In this document: one piece after another, positions 23,001 to 35,899 of the stretch
Layout of the letters: every line of letters starts with the position of its first letter
Numbering within the stretch: the stretch's first letter is position 1
From: Strix aluco
Taxonomy: Eukaryota; Chordata; Aves; Strigiformes; Strigidae
NCBI RefSeq assembly: GCF_031877795.1
Contig: NC_133971.1
Span: 87,134,446 to 87,198,445 of the forward strand
Length of the DNA stretch: 64,000 nt
Direction of reading: 5' to 3'
Made by a program: the position numbers and the translations under genes
The notes under the pieces: generated by a model
The model's input: only the letters and a program-made list of their open reading frames with translations
Database searches by the model: none
Told to the model about the DNA's origin: nothing

Positions 23001-26000
23001 TTCTGGATTCTCTTCCCTCCAGTTTTGTGTAGAAAATCCTGCCTGTGGGCTCTGTTCACATTGCCTGGTGGGAAAGGTTAAAGGGTAAGCCGTGACGGGT
23101 GGCTGTGGAAACTCCCTTTTGCATCTAGATGGCTGAAGTTCCGTCCCTGCAGAAAACCCAACCCTGGACCAGGCTCAAATTGTGCTTCTTCTATACATCT
23201 TTCTCACTCATTTTTCATGGAGAATTATTCTGGTGTTTCATGGCTGGTTAAGCAACAAATATGGTGGACCCAGCCTGTCCAGAGGGAGACTCCCATGCTG
23301 CACAGGACAGTCCTCACCAGGAGGAGGGGAAGGACTGATGGGGGGATCAGAAGTTACTGAGCTCTGTGAGGAAAATTCCCGGTACATATCCATCGTCTCT
23401 CCTGCCTCCACCCACCCTGGCAGCCTGGTCATGGCAGTTCCTCTCTCTGCAGCCCATCTGGGGCACATGAGGAACTGCTCAACACTCCCTTTTCTGTAAT
23501 TTACAGAAAGATGGTGACTGCCTGGTGGTCTGCGGGGCCTGCTGGAGCACCGCAGCTATTTCTGGCACAGGCTCTTCCTTCCGCTGCATCTAGAGATCCT
23601 GCTGCTGCAGTCCCACTCTGTACCAAACCCTCCACAGCTGAGTCACACTGCCACAAAACCTCCAAACCCACACCAGCTCAGCTTTACAGATCTCTGATGC
23701 CTCAATGCAACCCATGGGAAAGAGCCAGAGTGAGAAGACCTGGTTTAAAATCCAGGCAGTTATGTGGCACAGGGTTTCTCATTGAAATGACAGCTCAATA
23801 GCAGCTTAACATGGGGAAATAATGGGCAGGATACCTCTCAGAGAAACAGGGAAGAGACAAGTAGAAACTTTTTTTTTTTTTCCTGAAAAAATGCTTTTCT
23901 TTTGTTTTTGTCAGAAACTCTCTGGGAAGGCTCATCCCTCTGTTTCTCAGTGTCAGCACCTCCTTACCCATGTGGTTTTTAGGTGACTGCAACAAGGAGT
24001 ACAGCTTTCTCACAGAGGGTTCTCTGGGAGGACATAGGTTGGCACCAGATTCACCTTTTCTCTCTGTATTTTGGCTTTTGGGTTTCAATAACAGCTGGAG
24101 TTCTTCATCAAGACAGGAGGCTGACAAGGAAATTCAAAGAAAGAAATTGAGCTTTGATGCCCTGAACTTGACTATTCACCTCTTAGCTATTATGTAGATA
24201 GGCCTTAATGACAGAAAAGAAAATGGGTAAAATAACTGGAATCAAATTTACTGAAAGGGACAAATGCATCACATAAATCTGGAAAAAATCAAAAATTCAA
24301 ACAAAAGAATCAGTCTGGGAGTCAGAATATTTTCTGATGTGGACTAGGCACTTGGCAGATCTTGATGCCATGTGCTAATGGTGCTAAAGGTCCCCTCCCT
24401 ATTCTTATTCTACTTTTTCTTATTGTGCCCTCAATCAGTGCAGCAAAAGACTGTAATGATAACTGCAGCAGATGCAGAGGTGCAGCTTTCTAACATAATT
24501 GTTGCTATCTCCTCTTGCAGCTTTTCAAAGAATTCCTTTTCAAAAGACAAATGTTCAACACCTTCAGGAGAAACCATAGTATCCCAGAAAAATAGAGATG
24601 GAGGAACGTCAAGAATTGTCAGAAACCAAACACTTTTGCAGTGCTGCAAGTTGCAATTCCTCTGGATTCACTGGTTTTCTGCAGACAGCCATTGGCCAGG
24701 AAAATCAGAGTTTCCAGGGGACCAGGTGGGCTCTCAAATGGGGTCACACTACACCTCCAGTGAGGCTACAATCTCTTGGCCCCTCGTGGTGATAAATTCA
24801 CCAAACCAGTGCCCACTCAGTTACTCATGAGCAAAGGGATTTTAATTTCTCTCAGCCATGTCCATTTTCTGCTTAGGAGCACGCACAATTTAGCAGCCAG
24901 TTAGAGGTTGTCTTTCAGCCTAGATTTTATTACCGTGTTTCTTTTTTCTTTCTCCCTTTCCCTCTTTGGCTTTTGTGGTAATTACTCACACTTGTTTAAA
25001 ATTAGCTTGAAAAGGACTTTAATGGGCCCAGCAGATCTTTTACAGGTTGCAGCAAGCGTGACCTCACACTTCCAGTGTATCCCTAATGGATTCCTATTGA
25101 TATCTGCAGGCTATCTTGTGCTAAATTAGTGTGTAAAGTCCACAGTAGTGCCATTTGCCACTATTTTAAAACCTAATTACCTAGGGAAATGAAGCTTTGC
25201 ATTTATTCTTTCCCCTCTATTTGTTTCCCCTTCCCCCACTATGTCCCCAAAAAGCTTTGGAACCCATAGCATGATTTCTACCATATTTTTCATCTAGTGA
25301 GAGATCTCCAGGATTTGAATTTGTGTGCAGTTTTGTGAAAACTGGCAGCTGGATAGAGCAGAAACATCCACATTATTTCTGCTCCCCGCTCCCTCCCCAC
25401 AAGCCAAAGGCAGAGTTCAGCACAACGTACAATATATACTCTGGTGTTACTGCCTGTTGGCTGAGAAGCACTTATATTCTGGCTAACAAAGCAATGCAAG
25501 TATAGCTCCAAGCCAGCCAGCCACAGCACAGGACACAGATCTCCAGCCAAACTAGTAGCAGGTTCTGGAAGGAGCTGGGAGTATCTTGGTGGAGGAGATT
25601 GGGGGGGGAACTGTAGGAAAGCACACTTTATTAACTCCATTGGTCACAGAATGACTTATTTTTAATAGCGTCTTTTCCCTACAAGGCTAAGAATACTTTA
25701 CTTTTCTTCTCAATTTCCAGACATAATTCTTGTGTCTTTAGGAGCTCCGTCAGCTCTGGATTCTTGGACGCTGCACTCGGTGCATGCAGCATGGTGCCAA
25801 GAGTGGTCATAGGCCACAGAGAAAAGCCATAAAAGTTGAGAAGCTTGTCAAGAGCTGTAATGAATTTATAGGAGGAGTGGAGGCAGGGGAGGAAGCTGGC
25901 TTCCACAGAGGTGCTGTAAATGTCCCCTCCACTACTCGAGCCGATCCCCACCTCCTTTTGCTGTCTTCTCTGGCTCCCATTGAAATCACTGCTTATCCAC

Positions 26001-26680
26001 ATGCACTGCAAACTGGGACGTGGGTTGAAAGCCAGAGGATTAACAAGAGACCAGTGGACATGTTTTGAAAGGCTAACATTGTGACCCTTCTTGGCATCGG
26101 ATGCTGAGCTACTTTGAATATCTGACTGCTTCTTTTGTGCCTGAATGGCAATTAATCAGTTTGAGAAATCTGCTCCAGATCTGGGTACTGGGCAGCTGGG
26201 AAATTATTTTCCCTTTTATAATTCATTTGGGTCTACTCAGACATTGCGGCACACCCTTGGGAGATTCCACTTATTTCCTATTGAGGGCATGGTGCAGTGT
26301 GTCAGCAGAAGGCATTCGGCTGTATTCCCTGTGCAGCAGGTGAATTTGCTTTGCAATCCTCAGCTCTGTTGGTCACTGTGGATAAGACTGGGGGAAGTCA
26401 TGGGCAGGACCTAAAGGTAAGAGGATAATACTAGGAGTTGAATGTACATCCAGTGGGGGGGGGGTCATATTGCTATCTGTTGTAGCCAGTAAAGCAGAAG
26501 ATGAGTCATCTTTCCCTGCAGAAGGTGTTGTGTTGCTTGCTGTTTTGCACAACCTTTGGCTTAAGTAAATAAAGCAGGTTTTGATTCAGCTGCTGACCAA
26601 AAGAGACTCTTCCTCTGGGGCTGCTTGCTAGAATATGTGATGGGGATGAGGGGATATTTCCAGAGGGTTATCTCAAGTTG
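23001..26680. other. Intergenic DNA, no gene recognised
   Basis: Open frames up to 152 codons (24,372-24,830, + strand) show no recognisable domain. A T run at about 23,868-23,883 is the main low-complexity feature. Confidence 0.5.
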
Positions 26681-26689
26681 CAATGTACT

Positions 26690-26760
26690 ATTGTGACTGG
26701 AAGGGACCTTGGAAGCCTTCAAAGCCCAATCGATCTGTTCGGGGCAGAATATTTTTTGGT
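26690..26760 (-). mobile_element. Short CR1-like tail remnant, - strand (tentative)
   Basis: The + strand phrase TGACTGGAAGGGACCTTGGA, followed by a CCAATC-type string, matches the conserved region near the 3' end of CR1 elements read in reverse. Only about 70 bases are recognisable. Confidence 0.4.
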
Positions 26761-29700
26761 CATATCTCACAGTTTTATTGCAATTTTATTTTTTTAAAAA
26801 TCTGTCTTTTTAAACCTGATTTGTGGAAATAGGTAGAAACATTTGGGCCTTTACGTCTTCCTTGACTTAAAAAGGTTGATTTCTCCTACATCAAAGATGA
26901 GTATGAACCATCAGGATGCCTCCATTTCCTTGCAGTCTGTCTGTGGTGGGCCTTTACCAAAGATACCTCTCCCACTTTTCCTTCCCCATATTCCTATTCC
27001 TCCCTGTCTATTTTACAAAGGAGAGTCTGGAATTGTTTCCTCTTTGACCTTGGGAAATCGGGAATAGTCTTTGGAGGCTGTTACATATGGTAAAGATGAC
27101 TGGAAGTCATAGGAAGAAAACCCCCCAAAAATCTGAAAAAATAAACTCCAACACAAGTGACACTTTTCATTCTTGAATAATGTCTTAAAATGAGTAAACA
27201 CTCGGTTGACTGCTGTGAGCATGAACCACCTCATGAAGAGTGGAGGAGAAGGCTGACAATTATGTTTTCAAATCCAGAGTGATTGAAAAGTTTTGAATTC
27301 CCACACTACACTTTCCTATCAGCAAGTGAAATACTCTCAGAATGAACATTTTTCTTGGGTAAAAATGTATTTCAGCAGGAGCTTGGCATATAGAAATTTA
27401 AGCTAAGTAACTTTGTTGGGTCAGCTTGACAGTAAAATCTGGGTCCATTCAAGCCTTCACAGCTTCAAGAATAATTTCAGGCTATTCTGGTCTCTTCTGC
27501 TACTTATCAGCTGGGCTTCTTGCATGGGTGACATGGCATTGTGGTTTCTATTGTGGTTTCTACCTCTGTTTGCATGGTGGCAGTGAGTTTTTGGAGGTGA
27601 GGAGGTTTCTGTGACATTTCTGGGGCTTTTCAGGTACTTTCAGTGATGCTCAGCCTGACCCTAGCACAGACAGGAGGTTGCAGAGTTAGAGCAGAGATTT
27701 ATCAGGAAACATCTGAGGATAATGTGATGAGCATGGCAGTGAGAAACATGTTACTTTCCAAGCTGTGGCTCTTGTTGGAGAGGTGTTTCCAGCTGCAGCT
27801 GGAGTTCTTTGGTATGAATTACCTTCTCAAAGAAGGACTCTAAACATGAACTGACTATAGGTGGTCAAAGACAGTGAGCCTGTGCACTGTCCTAAGTGTA
27901 AGTGATCCCTCTCACACTGGTTATTTCAGCTCATGGTTCTTTGAGAGGAATAAGAGTTTGTGAAAAAGGTCAATTTGGATAAATTAAGGCCTAAATGTAC
28001 AGCCAAAGAAGTGATGGGTGTATGTGCATCGGTGGGCACAAATTGGGAGTAGGTGATATATTTGTTTAAGGTGATTCCTGGAAAAGGCCCAGCGGGAGCA
28101 TCTCAAATGGCTGCAGCTCTGAAGCAATTATTACCTAGGCTGTTGACAAAAATTTGGGGTCCTGATGCCAAAAGGTATCTGGAGGAGAGTAGCAGTTGTC
28201 CTATGCATCCTCAAACAGGTAAACTGGGCAGGATACACTTTGAGGGAAAGGATTTGTGTAGGGTTACTCATGCCTTTGAATGCACTGTCTGGAGAGGCTT
28301 TCTCAGCTCTGCTAGTGCCTGGAAATGAGTCTTGGGTTTCTGACAGCTTCTCTCATGCTACACTTAAAATATTGTTATGGGCAAAGATGAACACATTGTA
28401 GTCATACAGAGCCAAAAGCTTAATTAAAATCTTAACTTAATCAAGCCATAATGAAGTTATTATTAGTCCAGTTGAAATAATACTAACACTTATAATCCAG
28501 ATTAATACAGAAAAGCCTCATTAATAATAATACTCTTAAAACTGTTATAAAAGAAAACTTACTAATATCTAATCCTCTTCTCCAATGCTATCCTCACCTT
28601 CTGATGTCCCTCTGAGTCTTGTGGTTCACGGCACTGGCCTTCTCAAGAAGAGAGGTGGTGGGCTGTCTCTGTGAGTCATCGGTGTCCTGAGTTTTTCACC
28701 AGGAGAAGCACAATGTTCATGGTGGCAGTCCCTTCTTCCTCAGGCCTGGAGTCTACTTGGGACTTATTTTTATGTTTTTTCTCATCACACTCCTTCTTGG
28801 TGGTTTCCAGGTAAAGTTTGAAAGTTGCACAACAGCTTCCCCCAGCCTCAGTTAACACAGAGGGCTATTTTTTGTTATGTAGTGACTACCTATGTTTGTC
28901 ATTTTACCATATATGGTATCACAGAGATAAAGCTAGAACAGGTTATACAGAAGTTACCTGACCGTTAGGAATTGTTAAAGTAAACTAACATCAGCTCAGG
29001 ACAAGATAAGCCTGGAGACATCCTGAGATGCCAAAGCCTGTGTCTTTCACTAACAATTTTGAAAGCTGTATTTACTGGGCTACTGAATACTTTGACAGAT
29101 ACAGACCTTCAAATATTTTTGTATTCTGTGGCTGCAAGAGGAGGTCCCCAAACAAAAGAAGCCATCATACATAGGGACCACAGGACCCTGTCTGGTGAGT
29201 CTTTGAGATCTATGTTCATAAATTGTCACATTAGTGTTGCTCCTGCTCACCCATTCCAGCAGTAATGGAGTCATCAACGGTGTCACTCATGACTTGCACA
29301 TCATTGCTAATTTTCTCAGTAGTGGTACTACAGGGTTGTACTGAGAACTGGGGATGTTTTTTTGCCCCTGGATGCAAGAAGCTTTTGTCTATTCCTGGTT
29401 CTCTTAATTTTTTTTCCTATCACGTTTGGTCTGTTGAGGTTGAACTGTCTTTGAGACAAGGACTATATTCTTTTCTCTTTCCTTTTTTCTTTCTCTGACC
29501 TATGTTTGTGACTTTGTCTTCAACCTTTAGTCTCAAAGATGTTTGGAGAGAATCAATGCAGCTGATATTTCTGCAAAGGTTTTTGTAATGAGCAATGCTG
29601 GCAAGCTTCCCCATGGGAATGATAAGCAGAGACTCAGGGCTTTTTTCAATCCCAGAAGGAGTTTTTTCTCCTCCATTAACATGAAAAAAATAAGCCAGAT

Positions 29701-29830
29701 GCAAATAAATTATTAATTTTTTTTAATACACCTTCTTTGTGCCTTATACTATGCTTGTCTACAGTGCTAGGCCTACTGCAACAGGTGGTCCAGCTTAGAG
29801 ATGCTGAGGATGTGCTGAGTGGGTTGGTGT
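26761..29830. other. Intergenic DNA with an AT-rich patch
   Basis: No gene was recognised. Bases 28,400-28,570 are strikingly AT-rich, with several TAATCC/GATTA and AATAAT strings. A run containing two TTGTGGTTTCTA units lies near 27,540-27,560. Confidence 0.5.
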
Positions 29831-29849
29831 GCGCTTGCTTTTCCCCAAG

Positions 29850-30400
29850 GTGTCAGTCCTTCTCCTGTTCCAAGGGCAGGAGAGGATGCAGTCCCACACA
29901 AGAGTGGTTTCCCGAAGGCAGGAGTGCTGCTGCCACCTCTTGGAGCTGGGAATAATGGATGAGCCCAGCATGGGAGGAATTGTCATGGTGCACTGGAAGA
30001 GGCCAGCGTGTGGGAAGCATGGGGTGGTCACCTCTTCATTTTGCTCATGTCTTTCCCCTGGTAATCTGTGCTCTGGTAAAAGTCAAAGATCTCAAATAGG
30101 TATGATTTATATGGTCTCATCCAGACCCTCAACCAGCACAGTATCCATATCAACATTTGGCTTTCAAAGGGTATTTTTTCAAGCCAGGTTTTAAAGGGTG
30201 CATATGATGTGACTCTCTCTAGTTTCCAGGGGCAGCTGTACAGCAGTGCAATGAATGTCACCTTTCTGAAGCTTTTACTGCCTCTAAAATGCTATTAAAA
30301 TGCTTCACTGCTATATGCATTACTGTAAACGCTGCGATAAATGGAGGGATGGAAACCAGGTTGTTTTAAAGTCACACTAAGATCTGACCTGTTCTCTGCG
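29850..30400 (+). repeat. Duplicated block 2, copy A
   Basis: The segment aligns by eye with 35,900-36,440 in the same orientation. Landmarks are GCTGCCACCTCTTGGAGCTG against GCTGCCATCTTATGGAGCTG, AGCATGGGAGGA against AGCACAGGAGGG, GCATATGATGTGACT against GCATATGATGTGGCT, CAGTGCAATGAAT against CAGTGCAATAGAT, GCTTTTACTGCCTCTAAAATG against GCTTTTATTGTATCTAAAATG, and GCATTACTGTAA against GCATTACAGTAA. It may be a local duplication or two copies of one old interspersed repeat. Confidence 0.65.
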
Positions 30401-33400
30401 TAACTAACGTCATTACTTCTCTTCCTCTCCTTTGCTATCTCAGTTCTTAAGTGGTGCTTATCAGCTTAATATCTGTGTGCTATCTAGGAATGCATTAAGT
30501 AACAGCTGTTACATGTTTAGTTCTCATCCTGCTTATGGGGGGAAAATATGTGTAATTAAATTGTTTTGTTTGAAATCCTCGTTGCACCGAGTCAGTCTCT
30601 CCCTGGCTTTTTCACAGAAACACACATGTGGACACACACGTAGAGCTCTCCTTTTATGCTTGTGGAGGTACACCGGAAGGTAGAGAGGTTTATGATAGCT
30701 TTTAGTTCTTGGGAAATTTTGCTCCACAGCATGTGGCTGGACCCACACAGACTCTTCCTCCTACGCAGAAGGACAGAGTTCATTACTGCTCAAAGGAGCT
30801 GATGGAGAGGCACCTGATCGAGGGCAGCCGTGATCCTGAAGACACAAGGTCTTTTAGACAGTTTGTGCTCCTTCTACCATGACCTTTGGAAACAAGGAGT
30901 AAAGGTGATTTGCTGCTCTCTGAGAATGCAGTGGCAGCTGATGCTGTTGCTTGTAGCAGCCCAAGATTCAGAGGGAGCTTACCATAGTCAAACCTGTCCA
31001 CGCTCATCTAAGCATTGAGTTATTTTGGGAGTAATGGCTCAGAGTGGGGACTGGGAGGCTCCTTCCCTCACTAGCACATCACCTGATCCAGGTGGGCAGC
31101 AAATGATAGTGGCAGTTTTTGAATTGGGAAGTGCAAAAGTCAGATTTGGAGGTGCTGGGCTTAGATTCTGTGAGGAGTGTAAGGTGACCTTCTCACTGCT
31201 CGAGTTAATCTTTGATTCTCTGTGATCTGTTCAGCAGCAGGAGTTGATGTTTTTTTACAATATGTAGCAGTTGGTGACAGACTCTGACAGCACCAGGACT
31301 GACAAAAACAGCAAACCACCCTGGAGAACTCCTGAAGACAGCTTGGAGATGCACAGGAGTGTGTCCAATGGGCAAGAGGAGGTCTCCAGAATGATCTGCT
31401 CTCCCGGTTGTCAAGAGGGGTGTCTGACAGATCCAGACCAGATTCAGGAGCTGGTGTCCAAACCTCTTTCCCGTATCCTCTGTACTGTGGCTCTCTCCTT
31501 GGCCCATCAGGGGAGGCTGCTGATCTTTCTTGTTCATGTCACCACCATCTGTGAAGGTCATGGAGCTGTCCATGACTCTTCTGGTCCACCCTCTAATGAA
31601 TTATTTCATCCCATCCCAACCAGTTTAATCTCATGAACTCAGGAACATCTCATGATACTCATGAATGACGTGTAAACATGTATAGCTGTGATACTCATTT
31701 AGGGGAAATGTTGAAGTAGAGAATCTGACTTTCACTGGGACAAAATAGGACTGAAGTTGGGCAACATGGGGTTTGACTCAGTTTGTGAGTCATGGCTATA
31801 TGGCACTCAGCTGGACTGGACAGAGAAAGCCCTGGTACATGCGAGTCTCTGAGTGCTCCAAGGATAAACGCATGGGGACTTGGTGTCAAGGCACAGAGCA
31901 CTGCAGGACCCCAGCATGGATTCATTTCCTGGACAATCCCACATTGCGTGTGGGGTTGATCTGCCTTTCCTAATCATAAACAGAAGCTAGTGCAAATGCA
32001 AAGCAAGGTGAGTGGTACTGCTCATCAGCTGTGCAGGGCCTGGAGCTGGAAATGGATGTGTTATGCTCAGACTCATGAGTGCTCAAAGCTGATTTGAGTT
32101 TTGGTTCAGTGAGAGCTGAGCTTGCACTTGAGCAGAACTTGGAGACAACACTTGATAGGCATCACCTTATGGGATCACGCAGCAGCACTCTTCTAAGGGA
32201 CATAACGTGACAGTAGGGTGAGACACATGGGGGTCTTCTTCCAGCAAAACATGTTTCCTAGGGTCTGTTGTAGCTCTTCTAGGGTGCTAACACAGAGAAC
32301 TCATGAGGCGTACTCTCACCTGTCTGTAATAGATGCAAAAATCTCTCTGTACATCTTCCTTGCTAGAACTCATGTTGGCACAGACGGTTATTACAACAGT
32401 ACCTCTAGGCTCTGCTTGATTGTGCCAAACCTACACAAATGCATTAGGAGAGTCAGTCCTCGTTCCAGAGAGCTTATTATAATCAATTTGAAAATGGTGA
32501 TATGGAGATAGAGGGCAGATCCTCTGTTCAAATATGGATTCTCCATTAACAGTCTTTACAGTAGTAGAGAGAATGAAGGATGTATTTATTATTCAGGGAG
32601 GTAAAAGTATCTCAGTCATAGCATGATTACCTCTTCACCGCACTGTGTTTGCGTGTGCAAACACTTCTACTTTGTGTATTTTTTTTTTTTTTTGTGCCTC
32701 AATCTGAAACACAAAATACACAGGAAATATGTGCAAATAACACCAAGGCGCTTTCTAGTCAAAGTTGTCTAAATGTTTCCTAGTGCCAGCAGACTGGTTC
32801 TCCTCACAAACAACAAGGCGGTCTTTGCAGCTGACTTGTATATGTGAAATCTTGCCCCCATCTTTGCCTCTGGACATGGTCTGGTTTCCCAATCGGTGTC
32901 AGACATACTTGACAGATTCTGGGCTGTGAGGCTGCCATGACACAAGGCTAATGAGGTGTGATCCGGCTTGCTTAACAGTAAGGCTTGGATGATCAGGGTG
33001 ACTGAGTGAGTGGCCAAGTCCCCATGGCACAAGAGTTAGGTCTAGACCGGTTGGCATTTAGATTGCCCATGTCCACATTTGCATGGGAAACTGGCTGTCA
33101 CTCAGTCATTTAAAGCCATCCAAGCAGCTGCCCAGTAAATAAATAGAGTGTGAAGGCATACTGATGCTGACACTTCTCTCTGGAGTCATGAAGAGGGTTC
33201 TGGAGCCAGGAGCTTGACCAGGAGCTGGTCTTCCCTGCTACATTGGCCAGAAGACCCTGTGTGCTGATAGAGGAGCGCACCTCCAGTTTTGTGAGATGTT
33301 GCTGTGTGCAACATGAGAGAACAGACCTTCCCTGCTGCCTCTCCCAGGGTGGGAAGCAGATGTGGGAAGGACTGTCTGGGCCTAGCACCTGTGGGAGAGT

Positions 33401-34240
33401 GGTCTCTGTCCTGGATCCCCCCCCAAAATGCAAGCTGTAATGGTGGAAACAGCAATTCTGGACTCTGAGGGACAGTGTAAGAGGCATCACCTGACCTATG
33501 CCGACTAAAGGGCAACAGCAGAGGCAGATTCAGGCACCACCTCTCCCTGTTGATCCTCCCCACCCATCCTGCTGTGAGACTCAAAGCAAAAGCAGCCTGG
33601 TATGACCTACAGCTCCCAGCACAGAGCAGAAGGTCCAGGAGCCCACCATGTGCTTCTGTGTCCCATAGTGTTGCTGCGCAAGCAGTACCAAAGTGAGTCG
33701 GCACAGGGGGCTCCTGATTCCCAGCCCTTTCTCAGACAGATCCCCTTGACCCCCCTTTTTCAGTCCCAGACTCCTTTTATTTTATCCTTGCCCATTTGGT
33801 GTGGTTGAAATCCAAACTGAGACTAAAGGTCCCCTGCTGTGAAGGTCCTTGCCTGTCTGAGGCCAGCCCAGGGCAGAGCTCAGAGCAGGGATCCATCCTG
33901 CAGTAGAGAGGCAGCCAAGACCTATGCGCTGAGCTGTTGCACGTGCAATGGATGATGCCAGTGCTGTGTGATCTCTGCAGTCTGACTGTCAGCTTCTAGC
34001 TGGGACTGAAGGCACCATCTCTGGTTTACAAGCCCTCTGTGCCCTAGCACCTGTTGCTGGCAACAGGACTCCAGTCTTGATCTGCAGATCTTCAGCTTTC
34101 AAGTTGTGCAGGTCCTAAATGCTGGGGAGCTGAGGTACTCTGCTCCACTTCCTGAAGGAATGGGGCATATATAAACTCGCTGGATCAGTCATCTTCGATG
34201 TCCCTCCTTGGTGTCAGGCTACCCCACAACCATGCTGGCA
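30401..34240. other. Intergenic DNA, no gene recognised
   Basis: The longest frame is 172 codons on the minus strand (33,186-33,704) and has no recognisable motif. A T run occurs at about 32,680-32,694. Confidence 0.5.
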
Positions 34241-34249
34241 GGTTGGTTG

Positions 34250-34870
34250 GAGAGCAGCTGTGGGAGGAATATGTAAAATATTTTTCAGATGGCCTTCATT
34301 TGCTCTCCAGTGATGACCTGAAAAAAAGAAGTTTCATTAATATACTTTTTATTAAAGGGGAGGCGGGTGTGAGTAGGGATTGGACTGGAGCAGGGTAGTG
34401 GGGCAGATAACTATAAAGCAAGAAAGTGGCCCATAGCACATTTTAGTAAATCATTTATGGAAACCATGAAGTGATACTATATGAATGCTGGAGAGGGACT
34501 ACAACAGCCAGATTTGTGGCCTTTTCTGTACACAGCCAATGACTGATGCTCCAGTGACTCATTCACACGGCATTTTTCCAGATCTGATAATATCCTGGAC
34601 CCTGAGCAACTCTCCTATCTATGCTGATTTTTTTTTTCCTTCTCTAACATATTTCATGCACCTTTGTGCATAACATAACATTGTTGTATGTGTAACTGCC
34701 TATTTTAGATCTCTATCCTCTGTTTCTATCCTTTGCTTACGTTTGCCTCAGCTTACGATCCTATCAGGTGCTGAAAGCTAAGCAGGACTGATCCGGCAGG
34801 ATGGGTCAGCGCTTGAAAGGGAAACCTCTGATTAAAGCTGAGTGCTACAGCAAGTGGTGACAGCATCTGG
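34250..34870 (+). repeat. Duplicated block 1, copy B
   Basis: This is the partner of the block at 18,440-19,050, sharing the exact 20-base core CATTTTTCCAGATCTGATAA at 34,561-34,585 and flanking similarity on both sides. The sharing extends several hundred bases upstream of the 5S-like part. That argues for duplication of a genomic segment rather than two independent SINE insertions. Confidence 0.7.
34751..34850 (+). repeat. 5S-rRNA-derived element, copy B (pseudogene or 5S-SINE head)
   Basis: The segment starts GCTTACGATCCTATCA, like the 5S start GCCTACGGCCATACCA, and keeps an intact box A string AGCTAAGCAGG (34,776-34,786). It continues GCGCTTGAAAGGGAAACC and ends GAGTGCTACAG, in the order of 5S rRNA. 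Roughly 20 bases of the 5' half are missing between the start and box A, so it cannot be a functional 5S gene. No T-run terminator follows. A remnant of a 5S-derived SINE is the alternative. Confidence 0.75.
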
Positions 34871-35899
34871 GGAGGGACACACTCCTTTTAGACAGACAGC
34901 TGGTTGGGTGGGACACTGGGTATGGGAGCACCATCTTTGTTTATATTTGTGGTCATGCAAGTCAATCACCATCTGACACTGTAGGGCTCTTCCATGGGAT
35001 TTTCAGTTTTCTTCCATGTTGTGGGTTATCAGCAGGCAGGGAGAAATTCACAGGCATCGAGGTTGCTTTCACCAAAGGGTCTATCTTCATTCCAAGAAAT
35101 AGATGGGTACCGAGTTAGCTAATATTGGCATGTAGACAGAATACTTTAGGCTTTGACCCTGGGTTACAGATTAGGGTCAGTCTGTTGAGAACTTAAAGGT
35201 GATTATGATTTATTAACCTCGATTTCTCTGTGTTGATCAACCCTTGTTAACCTGTTAGCAAGTGTGAATCAACAAATGCAAATTATGAACTTTTTTTTCC
35301 TCGGTGCTGACAGCCTAGAACAAAACATGTTTTTGCAACTGCTGGCTCAAATCTCGCTCTGCACAGATGCTGATCAGAGCAGGATGTCTTCCATCAGGCT
35401 GTTGCCTACGGGTGCAAGGCATTTGTGATGGATTATTTTAGTGGTGCTTCCAAACAAATCAGAGTCCAAAAAACACATGGTAATTGTGTGACAGAAATAA
35501 CAACTAGCCAGAACTTTAAAGATTGTTATGAAGCTAGACATCTCTCTTCCCCCATACCAAGCTGTGGCTACATACAACAAACATGCTGTATCCCACAAAA
35601 TTGTTGGTAATAAGATGTCCCCTTTGCTTCTCTGTGGTCTTAAAAGAGGTCTTGTGGGTTCAGAGGATTTTGTTCACATCCTAAATTTCCAGGCACCACA
35701 AGCATTGGGGATGGGTGGTTGGATGGGACATGGCAAACCCCATGGCACTTGCAAGGGAGTGAGACCCTGCTCTGAGACTCCTTTTCCTCAGACCACTGCT
35801 CCCACATGGACCAGGGACCAGACTGACCAGGAAGGAGGAAGGTGGGAGCCCTCACCCTGGACACAGAGAAGGGAGCCCGGCGGTGGTTCTGCAATGTTC
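34871..35899. other. Intergenic DNA between duplicated blocks
   Basis: No gene was recognised. A 203-codon open frame (35,528-36,139, + strand) starts here and runs into duplicated block 2 copy B. It lacks known motifs. Confidence 0.5.

Noticed and set aside
33186-33704. 172-codon open frame on the - strand
   Set aside because: It has no family features, and overlapping frames on both strands are also open, typical of locally GC-rich noncoding DNA.
34751-34850. Functional 5S rRNA gene
   Set aside because: About 20 bases of the 5' half are missing and no T-run terminator follows, so it is a derived element at best.
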